DNA from: Winogradskyella ouciana
GTDB taxonomy: Bacteria; Bacteroidota; Bacteroidia; Flavobacteriales; Flavobacteriaceae
DNA length: 64,000 nt
Assembly: GCF_009709615.1 (NCBI RefSeq)
Contig: NZ_WJYA01000010.1
Span: forward strand, 1-64,000
Direction of reading: 5' to 3'
The notes under the pieces are model-generated. The model did no database searches. It was not told the DNA's origin and saw nothing but the letters and a program-made list of their open reading frames with translations. Below are positions 52,291 through 60,542 of the stretch, one piece after another. The first letter of the stretch is position 1, and every line of letters starts with the position of its first letter. Position numbers and translations under genes: made by a program.

Positions 52291-52461
52291 TTATCTTATT
52301 GACAAGTAATAAGCCAAAAGGATTTTTGAATTACCTGGTGGTGCAATACCGTAAGCTTTGCCTAGTTGATACTTATTTAGTTTTCCTGTTGTAAGTTCGT
52401 CTAAAATTTTCAGTTTAAAAGGTTCTGAATACCGTCTGATTACTTTGTCATTTTTGTACAT
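52291..52461 (-). mobile_element. IS3-family orfA remnant
   Basis: A 56-codon fragment reading MYKNDKVIRRYSEPFKLKIL, then DELTTGKLNKYQLGKAYGI, is the N-terminal helix-turn-helix part of a flavobacterial IS3-type OrfA. It is cut short before the rest of orfA, and no orfB or second terminal repeat is present. Upstream of the ATG on the minus strand, TGACCCGTCCTGAATA (ending at 52500) looks like the terminal inverted repeat of such an element. It is a dead remnant at the boundary of the protease cluster. Confidence 0.8.
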
Positions 52462-52500
52462 AATGTTTAAAATTATGTAGCCTTTATTCAGGACGGGTCA

Positions 52501-52965
52501 TTAAGAACACCAACGGACGAATCTGGTATGAATAACGGAAATGACGAAGATGGTGTTTGGTTTGGTACACCAGATATGTCACCAACACCAAACTTTGTAT
52601 TGCTTATATTAACTGCAGGATGGGCTTACGAAGGTTGGGTAGTGGGAGATTCTGGGCCATTAAGTACCGATTCATTTACTGTTTTTGATGCTGTAGATAG
52701 TGGAGCACCTTTTAGTGGAGCATCTGCAGGGTCACCTGTACCATGTGAAGATTCTTTTGAGAATCCACCCGCTGGTGGAACATTTCCATTAGATGTAAGA
52801 GGACGTACCGTTGTGATTTCTGTAGAACCAGTACCGGATGATACTCCAGCACCTTTTGTGCTAAAGCCATTAGTTGGTACCGCTGATAATGATACTGGAC
52901 CTGCAACACATGCATTTGGATCTAATTTAGCACCATTACCATCAGGTTCTATTACAAGAAATTAA
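52501..52965 (+). pseudogene. 5'-truncated lipoprotein-like gene, cut by the IS3 remnant
   Basis: The frame is open from the IS end and contains WAYEGWVVGDSGPLSTDSF and TVVISVEPVPDDTPAPFVLK. These match the core of a Bacteroidota secreted family with YEGWIIVNG- and SIEP-like motifs, which is often labelled anti-sigma factor-like. The signal peptide and beginning are missing. An ATG at 52528 exists but gives no signal sequence, and the bases before 52501 belong to the IS terminal repeat. I call it a pseudogene; a short expressed fragment of 145 residues cannot be excluded. Confidence 0.72.
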
Positions 52966-53039
52966 GAGTCCGGAATTATTTGAGAAAGAAAAATTGCCGC
53001 TACTATTGCAATAGGTTAAATTGAGTTTTTATAAAAAGT

Positions 53040-53213
53040 CTACCAATCGGTAGTCTTTTTTTCATCTAGCGCATTCATAGTAACATATGCACGCCAGCCT
53101 ATAAGAGCAAGCTGTAGTTTAGTTGCTTTGCTAAGGTCTAATTGCTTTTTGGTGTAACTTGGAAGAATCGCCTTATTGGCTTTTGCGATAAGCTTAAAGA
53201 AAGATTTTCTCAT
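53040..53213 (-). CDS. conserved small basic protein (57 aa)
   Basis: MRKSFFKLIAKANKAILPSY, then TKKQLDLSKATKLQLALIGW and RAYVTMNALDEKK. This is a small flavobacterial family that databases often label SsrA-binding protein in error. It is a helix followed by a basic linker and a second amphipathic helix; there is no SmpB fold. Function is unknown. A minus-strand promoter box (TATTTTTG at 53270-53277) lies 57 bp upstream. Codon use matches its surroundings. Confidence 0.75.
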   Translation of the reverse strand: MRKSFFKLIAKANKAILPSYTKKQLDLSKATKLQLALIGWRAYVTMNALDEKKTTDW

Positions 53214-53269
53214 GTTGTCGATTGGATTGTAAAAGCCGCTTGATGCTTTTGCGAGTTGTCAATTACTGA

Positions 53270-53305
53270 CAAAAATAGTAAAACTTATTCTAGAACTAAG
53301 TTCTA
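53270..53305 (-). promoter_or_regulatory. promoter box and palindrome ahead of the 57-aa gene
   Basis: On the minus strand TATTTTTG (53270-53277) fits TAnnTTTG. A perfect 15-bp palindrome TAGAACTAAGTTCTA (53291-53305) covers the place where the -33 element would be, so it may be an operator. Confidence 0.5.
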
Positions 53306-53799
53306 CTTTTTAATTGGTTGTTGGTTTGGTTGGTTTTAATTTAGAATACTGAAAAAATAATGTCAATAATCAATTTTGCTAATGTCATCATAATTTTTGG
53401 GTTTAGAGGTTCATAATTGTTTTCATTTTTTTGATTGAGTTTTCAATATATATAGGCAACAAATAATTCTCCAAATGTTTTCATAAAAATCGATGAAATT
53501 GCATTTATATTTATAAGTTAAATGATTGTATTTATTATAATTAATTGTGACTTACCTTCAATTAAGTTATAATTTATAATTAAAAAATGTTATTTGTATT
53601 ATAAAATATAATATTTGAAGGGTGTTTTTTGAATGAATTTTTAAAACGTAGAGGCATTTCATCTTAAAAACACTCTTTTTTTAACTTTTCATGTTTTGTT
53701 GGTTTAATTGAACTGACAGATGTCGTAGTATTTCTGAGCATAATTTTGTATTTACTTTTTACTATTTTGGGTTTTAACATTTAGGCAACATATAACTGC
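53306..53799. other. AT-rich non-coding stretch
   Basis: About 500 bp of very AT-rich DNA with no convincing open frame on either strand. It contains short poly-A/T runs and several near-palindromes but no clear terminator or RNA fold. It may be decayed sequence next to the IS scar. Confidence 0.5.
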
Positions 53800-53807
53800 T
53801 ATCTTTG
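53800..53807 (+). promoter_or_regulatory. -7 box TATCTTTG for the endonuclease gene
   Basis: It fits TAnnTTTG and ends 15 bp before the ATG at 53823, so the leader is very short. Confidence 0.55.
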
Positions 53808-53822
53808 TCAAAAATTTGAAAT

Positions 53823-55781
53823 ATGAAAAGGTTTTTTCTTTTGTCTTTATTGTTGTTGTCTCTTATGGGTTGGTCTCAAGTTTTAGTCATTAATGAACTT
53901 GATCCAGATTCACCGAGCACAGATGATAAAGAGTTTATTGAGTTAAAGTCGCAAACACCAAATTTTTCTACTGATGGTTATATTCTAGTATTTTTTAACG
54001 GATCAAGTAGTGGAGGTGATTCTAGTTATATGGTCATAGATTTAAATGGTTATACAACAGACAATAATGGGTTGTTGGTCATAGGAAGTGAAGGTGTGTC
54101 ACCTTTTCCACAAGTTCTGATTGCTGAAAACGTAATTCAAAATGGCGCGGATGCTGTAGGTATTTACCAGGCTTCTGTTAATGATTTTCCTGAAGGTACA
54201 TTGGCGACACAAACAAACCTAATTGATGCTTTGGTTTATGATACTAACGATGCTGATGATAATGACTTAATGATGCTTTTGGGTGAAACTATGCAGTATA
54301 ATGACAATGGTACAAATGCTAACCCAAGATCTATTCAGCGTTTTGTTGATGGTATGGGAATGGAAACCTATTCTACGGCGACACCAACACCAAGGCGCGA
54401 AAATGATGGTTCAGGGATTCCTATTAATCCAGTTGCAATCTCTGTGGAACAGACCCAGTATGATGAAGGTGCAAGTTTTGATATCACGTTCACATCAGAG
54501 ACCAATGTCACTTCAGATTTAGATTTTACCATAAGCTTAAACAATTTTGGTTTTAATACTTCTGATTATACAGGAAATATAAATCTTACTATTCCTAATG
54601 GGGGAAATTCGTCAAGCACCACAATTAATTTAATAGATGATGCAGATGATGAAGGTGACGAAGTTATCCAAATTCAATTTGTGGATTTGGTGGAGCCGAT
54701 TGTGGCGTCGAATAATTTTGTTGAGGTTAGGGTAGTGGATAACGATTTTACCATGGCTGCTTGGGGAACTCCTGTGAACCCTACAACAGGAATTGTACAA
54801 AGTACACAGCCAGAAGGTTATTACGATAGTTTGGACGGATTGGCTGATGCAGCTCTAAGACAAGCCTTGCAAGATATTATTGCAGACCCTACTACAGTAA
54901 GGGCGCAGACCTATGCAGATGTTATAGATATATTATTGGAGGCTGATCAGAATCCAGAAAACAGTAATCAGGTTTGGTTGCTTTATACGGAAGAAGGCAG
55001 AGCCAAATTGGATTTGCAAACCAGTAGTAGCAACGCAGGTAAATGGAATAGGGAACATACTTTTCCAAGATCGAGAGGCGGTTTTTTTGATATAGAAGAA
55101 GATGAAATAGCTGATGGTATTGATGTTTTTTGGACAACTGAAGCCGACTCGCTTCGTCATGGCAATTCAGATGCACATGCTTTGAGAGCTGCAGATGCTG
55201 CGGAGAATAGTACACGTGGTAATCAGCACTATGGAGAATACGTTGGGCCATCGGGAACTTTGGGTAGTTTTAGAGGAGATGTGGCAAGAAGTGTGTTGTA
55301 CATGGAAATTCGATACAATGGATTGGAAGTGGTGAATGGCTTCCCAAATACGACAGGGCAATTAGGTGACTTGGCAACACTATTGGACTGGCACAGAAAC
55401 GATCCTCCAGACGATTTTGAAATGAACAGAAATAACATTGTTTTTAATTGGCAAAAAAATAGAAATCCGTTTATAGATCAACCGCTTTTGGTGGAATATA
55501 TTTGGGGAACTAATGTCGGTGATACGTGGGATCAGTCATTAAGTATTGATGATAACGAACGCTCTAAAATATCTGTATATCCTAACCCTACAAATGGAAG
55601 GCTTTATATATCGGGATTGCATAATGTTGATAGAGTAGAGGTGTTTTCTGTTGAAGGAAAACGTTTAATGTATTTCAACACAGTAACTAATTATATAGAC
55701 ATAGACATAGCATCTGGTTTATATCTAGTAAAACTGATTAGCAATAACCGCTCTGTAATTAAGAAAGTAATTAAAGAATAA
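53823..55781 (+). CDS. T9SS-exported endonuclease I (EndA/NucM type)
   Basis: A 652-residue secreted nuclease. The signal peptide ends MGWSQ (about residue 19). Residues 20-190 are a lamin-tail-like domain (VINELDPDSPSTDDKEFIEL), and 205-310 a Calx-beta-like domain (VEQTQYDEGASFDITF). The endonuclease I domain covers 325-570: KWNREHTFPRSRGGFF with catalytic His, HGNSDAHALRAADAAENSTRGNQ, and the late LLDWHRNDPPDDFEMNRN. The T9SS type A domain closes it (VYPNPTNGRLYISG, GLYLVKLIS). Likely role is use of extracellular DNA as nutrient. A terminator follows. Confidence 0.93.
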   Translation: MKRFFLLSLLLLSLMGWSQVLVINELDPDSPSTDDKEFIELKSQTPNFSTDGYILVFFNGSSSGGDSSYMVIDLNGYTTDNNGLLVIGSEGVSPFPQVLIAENVIQNGADAVGIYQASVNDFPEGTLATQTNLIDALVYDTNDADDNDLMMLLGETMQYNDNGTNANPRSIQRFVDGMGMETYSTATPTPRRENDGSGIPINPVAISVEQTQYDEGASFDITFTSETNVTSDLDFTISLNNFGFNTSDYTGNINLTIPNGGNSSSTTINLIDDADDEGDEVIQIQFVDLVEPIVASNNFVEVRVVDNDFTMAAWGTPVNPTTGIVQSTQPEGYYDSLDGLADAALRQALQDIIADPTTVRAQTYADVIDILLEADQNPENSNQVWLLYTEEGRAKLDLQTSSSNAGKWNREHTFPRSRGGFFDIEEDEIADGIDVFWTTEADSLRHGNSDAHALRAADAAENSTRGNQHYGEYVGPSGTLGSFRGDVARSVLYMEIRYNGLEVVNGFPNTTGQLGDLATLLDWHRNDPPDDFEMNRNNIVFNWQKNRNPFIDQPLLVEYIWGTNVGDTWDQSLSIDDNERSKISVYPNPTNGRLYISGLHNVDRVEVFSVEGKRLMYFNTVTNYIDIDIASGLYLVKLISNNRSVIKKVIKE

Positions 55782-55803
55782 AACGAAACATTGTTTTAAT
55801 AGA

Positions 55804-55839
55804 AAAAGCCAAACTGCATATAACAGTTTGGCTTTTTCA
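55804..55839. terminator. bidirectional Rho-independent terminator
   Basis: AAAAAGCCAAACTG and CAGTTTGGCTTTTT pair around CATATAA. It separates the convergent endonuclease and BlaR1-like genes. Confidence 0.9.
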
Positions 55840-55865
55840 GTTTTGATTGATTGATGAAATTATGT

Positions 55866-57821
55866 TTAGTTCTTTTTGGTTTTTACTATTATCACGCCGT
55901 CTTTTCCTTTATCGCCATATTTTTCTAGAGCATTTTTGTCCTTTAAGACTGTAACGGATTCAATTTCCTTAGCATTTAAGTCTTTAAACTTTTCTCTTGA
56001 AACCTCTTTACCATCGACAATAAATAAAGGGCTCTTGCCGTTATCGCCAGAAATAAAAACATTGTTATCGCTGTCATCTAATTCGATAACAAAAGTATCT
56101 TCTGTGCCATCGGTCTTGGTAACCCAAACATTTTTCTTTTTCCCATTGGCAGTATTTATTTTTTCACCATTAACAATAATAGTTTCCTTTTTATCGTCTC
56201 CATCTTCATCTACAATAATTTCGATGATTTCGCCATCTTCGTCACCAGATATTACTCGTACATCTTTAGACTGCTTTATTTTCTTTAGCTTACCTTTTTT
56301 ACCACGTTTTTTAACAATGACTTTTGCTTCGTGCTCATGATCTTCATCATGTTTAGGGTCTTCGTGTACGTGCTCTTCGTGTTCGTCGTCAGATATTACA
56401 AAAACATTGTTTCCACTTCCGGTTTTGTGGATTTTATGCTTCCCATCGGATTTAGTTTCATAAACATAAGTGTTGTGACCATGTTTAGCGTGGCCATTAC
56501 CTATTGAAATGCTATTATTCTCTTCGTCAAATACAATCTTAATAGGTTCAATAGCTTCATCATCTGAGCTAATCTGATAATTAGTACTTGATTTTTTAGA
56601 CTTGGCATCAATCTTTATAGCTGTTATTTCTCCCTTATTATTGCGTTTTACACCTTTGAATTTAATAGTTAAGCCTTCTTTTTTTAGAGTCTCTTTTATT
56701 TTATCTAATTCAGAATCCGTTGTGTTTTTGTCAATAATAGTAATAGATATATCACCTAGTGTTTTCGATTTGTTTTTAACAGCTTTCGTTGTAGTTGGTG
56801 CTGTTAATCTATTTTGATTCTTCTTTGGTACATTAGCTTTATTGGAAGCAATAGCTTTGTTGCTATTGTCAAAGCTGATGTTGTTGTAGAAATCATTTAA
56901 CTGAGAAGAGGCTTCATTCTGTGCAGTATTGCTCAGATTTGCTGGGTCTTCAACTTCTATTAAAATTTCCTTAGTATTAAAACTCATTAGGAAAAGTGCT
57001 AATGCTGGAAGTATCAATGCATATTTCCAGGCATTTAATCTGTTTGATTTTGATTTGTGTAACATAATTATTCTTTTTTTGATTTGTGAATTATAAAAAG
57101 TATTGGTAATCAAGAGTTTGTTTTTTGGAACACTTGATTTTAATAATACGAGTTGATAGCTTTTTTCGCATTCCGAAAAATTTTGTGCTTTATCATCTGC
57201 GATAAATTCTAAATTTTGCTCTATTTCTTTTTTGTAAAGCCAAATAAATGGGTTGAACCAAAATACTACACAAGCCAATTGCGTTAGCATAATATCAACA
57301 GAGTGCAGTTCTTTGGCGTGGGCTTTTTCATGATTTAATATGTGCTCTAACTCTTCATTAGAGTATTTGTTTGGGTTATAAACTATCCAATTAAAAAATG
57401 AAAAAGGCGGAATGTCGTTATCAGTTTCTATCAATATATATGAGCCATTTTTAAAATAGCTATGCCTGTTAAAAAGTAATTTAAGCGAAGCCAGTTCCAT
57501 CAACAGTTTGCTAAGAAAAAATGCAACGCCTATACCATAGATTATAAATGAAAGTTGTAACCAATCAAATGTAGTTGCGTTTTTGGATATGCCTTGTTCT
57601 TCAGTCCCAATATCAAAAGTTGCTGAAGCTTCGACAAGCACAGGAGTATATTCTATATAAATAGGTATGATAACGAGCGGAAGGGCAATAGCAGTAACTA
57701 AACCTGTTATAAGATAGAGACGATTGGTTTGAAAGAAGGTCTCTCGCTGTAGCATTAATTTATAAAAAAGGTAAAATATGAAAACTACGGCCGATGCTTT
57801 TAATAAATATTCCATAGTCAT
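55866..57821 (-). CDS. BlaR1/MecR1-like M56 metallopeptidase with TonB-plug-like tail
   Basis: A 651-residue membrane protein. Four helices lie in the N-terminal 290 residues. The gluzincin motif HILNHEKAHAKELHSVD (about 160-175) and FIADDKA match peptidase M56. After the helix at about 270 follows a long polar region rich in Asp, Glu, Lys and His (DDEHEEHVHEDPKHDEDHEH). The last 60 residues resemble a TonB-dependent receptor plug (SPLFIVDGKEVSREKFK, ESVTVLKDKNALEKYG). It probably senses an envelope signal and inactivates the BlaI-like repressor, with which it shares one base of coding overlap. Confidence 0.88.
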   Translation of the reverse strand: MTMEYLLKASAVVFIFYLFYKLMLQRETFFQTNRLYLITGLVTAIALPLVIIPIYIEYTPVLVEASATFDIGTEEQGISKNATTFDWLQLSFIIYGIGVAFFLSKLLMELASLKLLFNRHSYFKNGSYILIETDNDIPPFSFFNWIVYNPNKYSNEELEHILNHEKAHAKELHSVDIMLTQLACVVFWFNPFIWLYKKEIEQNLEFIADDKAQNFSECEKSYQLVLLKSSVPKNKLLITNTFYNSQIKKRIIMLHKSKSNRLNAWKYALILPALALFLMSFNTKEILIEVEDPANLSNTAQNEASSQLNDFYNNISFDNSNKAIASNKANVPKKNQNRLTAPTTTKAVKNKSKTLGDISITIIDKNTTDSELDKIKETLKKEGLTIKFKGVKRNNKGEITAIKIDAKSKKSSTNYQISSDDEAIEPIKIVFDEENNSISIGNGHAKHGHNTYVYETKSDGKHKIHKTGSGNNVFVISDDEHEEHVHEDPKHDEDHEHEAKVIVKKRGKKGKLKKIKQSKDVRVISGDEDGEIIEIIVDEDGDDKKETIIVNGEKINTANGKKKNVWVTKTDGTEDTFVIELDDSDNNVFISGDNGKSPLFIVDGKEVSREKFKDLNAKEIESVTVLKDKNALEKYGDKGKDGVIIVKTKKN

Positions 57822-58180
57822 TATTTTTTATTTTCAATTAATTCTATAATTTCCTTAAGCTCGTCAACACTTATTTTCTCTTCTTTAGCAAAGAAAGAAA
57901 CCACATTTTTATATGAGCTATTAAAATAATGGTCAATCGCAGTGTTCATAAATCTTTTTTTGTAATCTTCCTTAGATACAATTGGGTAGTACTGATGTGT
58001 TTTTCCAAATGCATTGTAGCTCACATATCCTTTGTCCTCTAGATTTCTAATAATCGTGGATAGGGTGTTGTAGTGAGGTTTATCGTCTTTAATTTCTGAA
58101 AGTACATCCTTTACAAAGGCTTTTTCTAACCTCCACAGAATGTGCATAATCTCCTCTTCCTTATTTGTTAGTTTTTGCAT
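57821..58180 (-). CDS. BlaI/MecI/CopY-family repressor
   Basis: A 119-residue winged-helix repressor: LTNKEEEIMHILWRLEKAFV, then HYNTLSTIIRNLEDKGYVSY with recognition helix, and a C-terminal dimerisation part with the usual FFAKEEKISVDELKEIIELIE. In the family, proteolysis by the M56 partner relieves repression. The two genes overlap by one base. A palindromic operator and a -7 box lie directly upstream, which suggests autoregulation. Confidence 0.92.
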   Translation of the reverse strand: MQKLTNKEEEIMHILWRLEKAFVKDVLSEIKDDKPHYNTLSTIIRNLEDKGYVSYNAFGKTHQYYPIVSKEDYKKRFMNTAIDHYFNSSYKNVVSFFAKEEKISVDELKEIIELIENKK

Positions 58181-58209
58181 TGACTAATTAAATTTCATTG
58201 TAGTGAATT

Positions 58210-58241
58210 CAAATATAACTATTTTTGTAGTTATGTAACTA
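58210..58241 (-). promoter_or_regulatory. promoter and palindromic operator for the BlaI-like gene
   Basis: TATATTTG on the minus strand (58210-58217) fits TAnnTTTG, 30 bp ahead of the ATG. Directly upstream, TAGTTATGTAACTA (58228-58241) is palindromic apart from its central two bases. Further TAGTTA/ACTA half-sites flank it on both sides. This is where a BlaI-type repressor would bind its own promoter. Confidence 0.65.
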
Positions 58242-58345
58242 AAATAGTAGTTATTTAACGAAATTTTTAGTTTTTTCTTGCTTTAATAATGAAATGTTAT
58301 CTTCGCGACTCTAATAAAAGAGGTGATTAAATAATTAATTGATAC

Positions 58346-59296
58346 ATGAGCGTATTCCTTGTTATAGCTGGTTTAGCATTGTTGGTCATTGGTGGTGATT
58401 TTTTGGTAAGGGCTTCGGTTGGCTTGTCTTTTAAGCTAAAGATTTCAAAACTCGTTATTGGTATGACAGTTGTGTCTTTTGCCACGTCTGCACCAGAACT
58501 TTTGGTGAGTTTACAAGCGGCCTTTGATGGTATTTCTGATATTGCCTTGGGTAATGTTATCGGTTCTAATATTGCTAATATTGGTTTGGTTTTAGGGATT
58601 ACAGCAATCATTTCACCGTTGACAGTGGATAGGGACTTTTACAAGTACAATTGGCCTATGATGATGCTGGCTTCCTTTGTGCTGTATTACTTTTTGAAGA
58701 ATGACCAAGTGTTAACGGCAATTGAAGGTGCTATAATGTTTACTTCGTTGATTATGTTTCTTTTTCTTTTAATTAGAAGCTCGAGAAAATTAACTAAAGC
58801 CAAATTAGATGAAATCGATGATGGGCTTGCCGTTGTGTCAAATTTTAAAATCGTAATGTGGCTTATAATTGGTGCAACTGGCTTGTACTATGGCTCTGAA
58901 TGGCTGGTAGAAGGCGCTAAACGATTAGCGGCAGCTGTAGGAATTAGTGATTATGCTATATCTGTAACGGTAATAGCAATAGGTACGAGCGTACCGGAAT
59001 TAGCAGCATCTGTTATTGCGGCTTTAAAGAAGGAAAAAGCTATTTCGTTAGGGAATTTAATCGGATCTAATATTTTCAATATCGCTTCGGTCTTAGGTTT
59101 AACGGCTATTGTAAAACCTATCGTTGTTAATCCTCAAACGCCAGAAATATTATCAACAAATATTTTTTGGATGATCGCATTTGCGGCTGTCCTGGTGCCT
59201 TTGATGCTGATTCCAAAGCAATTTATAATTAGCCGATATAAAGGGATGTTGTTGTTTGGGGCTTATCTTGTTTTTATATATATAACACTGCAATAA
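58346..59296 (+). CDS. calcium/sodium antiporter (CaCA family, YrbG type)
   Basis: A 316-residue inner-membrane exchanger with ten helices in two inverted halves. The alpha-repeats are VVSFATSAPELLVSLQAAFDG with GNVIGSNIANIG, and VIAIGTSVPELAASVIAALKKE with GNLIGSNIFNIAS. These hold the cation-binding Glu and Asn residues. It is transcribed divergently from the BlaI-like gene across a 165-bp spacer that contains the operator, so the repressor might act on it as well. Confidence 0.93.
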   Translation: MSVFLVIAGLALLVIGGDFLVRASVGLSFKLKISKLVIGMTVVSFATSAPELLVSLQAAFDGISDIALGNVIGSNIANIGLVLGITAIISPLTVDRDFYKYNWPMMMLASFVLYYFLKNDQVLTAIEGAIMFTSLIMFLFLLIRSSRKLTKAKLDEIDDGLAVVSNFKIVMWLIIGATGLYYGSEWLVEGAKRLAAAVGISDYAISVTVIAIGTSVPELAASVIAALKKEKAISLGNLIGSNIFNIASVLGLTAIVKPIVVNPQTPEILSTNIFWMIAFAAVLVPLMLIPKQFIISRYKGMLLFGAYLVFIYITLQ

Positions 59297-59298
59297 AA

Positions 59299-59325
59299 AA
59301 AAAGCCTGCTAAAAAGCAGGCTTCT
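59299..59325. terminator. bidirectional Rho-independent terminator
   Basis: AAGCCTGCT and AGCAGGCTT pair perfectly around AAAA, flanked by an A-run on one side. It lies between the convergent antiporter and GSII genes. Confidence 0.85.
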
Positions 59326-59350
59326 TAATTATATATTGAATTGACAAGAC

Positions 59351-60367
59351 TTAAACATCAGCACTTTTTACAGTTTTGATAATTCTACCTGCAATTTTAT
59401 ACGGATCGCCATTAGAAGCAGGCCTTCTGTCTTCTAACCAACCTTTCCAGCCTTTTTCAACTGTAATAATTGGAATACGGATAGAAGCTCCTCTGTCTGA
59501 GATGCCATAACTAAAATCGTGAATAGATGCCGTTTCATGTAAACCAGTTAAACGTTGGTCGTTAAACTCACCGTAAACTTCAATATGCTCTTTTACGACA
59601 GGTCTAAAAGCTTCACAGATTTTTTCATAAACTTCTTGACTTCCGCAAGTTCTTAACGTTGTGTTAGAGAAATTAGCGTGCATACCTGAGCCATTCCAGT
59701 CCATATCCTTACCTAAAGGTTTAGGGTGGTATTCTATATAGTAGCCATATTGTTCAGTTAGTCTGTCTAACAAATATCTGGCAACCCAGATTTCGTCACC
59801 TGCTTTTTTGGCACCTTTTGCAAATAATTGAAATTCCCATTGACCAGAAGCAACCTCTTGATTGATACCTTCAAAGTTTAGTCCTGCAGCAATACAAAGG
59901 TCTGCATGCTCCTCAACTAAATCTCTTCCGTGAGTGTTTTTCCCACCAACAGAGCAATAGTACATTCCTTGAGGTGCAGGATAGCCTCCAATAGGAAAGC
60001 CTAAAGGTAATTGTGTCTGAGTGTCCATAATAAAGTACTCTTGCTCAAAGCCGAACCAGAAATCATTATCATTATCATCAATGGTTGCTCTACCGTTAGA
60101 CTCATGTGGTGTTCCGTCTGCATTTAGAACTTCAGTCATTACTAAATAACCATTTTTTCTTGCAGGATCAGGATAAATAGCAACAGGCTTTAATAAGCAA
60201 TCTGAAGATCCACCTTCAGCTTGTCTCGTTGAACTCCCATCAAAAGACCAGATTTCGCAATCTTCTAGTTTTCCACTAAAGTCTTCTACTACTTTAGTTT
60301 TACTTCTCATGTTTTGAGTAGGCTTATAACCATCAAGCCAGATATACTCTAATTTAGATTTACTCAT
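59351..60367 (-). CDS. glutamine synthetase type II (eukaryotic-like)
   Basis: Forms glutamine from glutamate, ammonium and ATP. The 338-residue protein is the short octa/decameric type: LEYIWLDGYKPTQNMRSKT, WSFDGSSTRQAEGGSSDCLL, FGFEQEYFIMD, GINQEVASGQWEFQLF, GSGMHANFSNT, and GASIRIPI. ATG 60367 (MSKSKLEYIW) is preferred over the reading six residues longer. It is divergent from the GSIII gene. The presence of both suggests alternate enzymes for different nitrogen states. Confidence 0.95.
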   Translation of the reverse strand: MSKSKLEYIWLDGYKPTQNMRSKTKVVEDFSGKLEDCEIWSFDGSSTRQAEGGSSDCLLKPVAIYPDPARKNGYLVMTEVLNADGTPHESNGRATIDDNDNDFWFGFEQEYFIMDTQTQLPLGFPIGGYPAPQGMYYCSVGGKNTHGRDLVEEHADLCIAAGLNFEGINQEVASGQWEFQLFAKGAKKAGDEIWVARYLLDRLTEQYGYYIEYHPKPLGKDMDWNGSGMHANFSNTTLRTCGSQEVYEKICEAFRPVVKEHIEVYGEFNDQRLTGLHETASIHDFSYGISDRGASIRIPIITVEKGWKGWLEDRRPASNGDPYKIAGRIIKTVKSADV

Positions 60368-60516
60368 CGTAATAATATTTAACAAATTGACACTGCAAAT
60401 ATTGTGTTTTTTTTCAATAGGTCAAAAAAAATAGGGGTTTTTAGATGAAATGTTATTAATAATTGTTGACAACCCTATTTTTAGTAGGGTATATTTCTTA
60501 AATATTTAATAATTCT

Positions 60517-60524
60517 TATTTTTG
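60517..60524 (+). promoter_or_regulatory. -7 box TATTTTTG for the GSIII gene
   Basis: It fits TAnnTTTG, 18 bp ahead of ATG 60543. It overlaps a possible TTG start at 60522, which argues that the TTG is not used. An inverted repeat ACCCTA/TAGGGT (60472-60490) lies between the two glutamine synthetase genes and could bind a nitrogen regulator. Confidence 0.6.
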
Positions 60525-60542
60525 CATCAAATAAATAAGAAT

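Noticed and set aside
52528..52965. An intact 145-residue gene starting at ATG 52528
   Set aside because: The homologous family has a signal peptide and about 30-60 more N-terminal residues. The sequence upstream is IS end, so this is a truncated gene.
53306..53799. Possible ncRNA or attachment site in the AT-rich spacer
   Set aside because: There is no stable fold, terminator, tRNA end or direct repeat that would support one.
54900..55300. Arg-Gly in the endonuclease (PRSRGG, STRGN), in the 63.3-kb barrel (NLRGT) and in the T9SS cargo protein (GPRGPK) as further members of the motif set
   Set aside because: Plain Arg-Gly is common. Those in the endonuclease belong to its conserved active region, and none has the x-K-[A/P]-[K/R/H] extension. 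Only the extended form is counted as signal.
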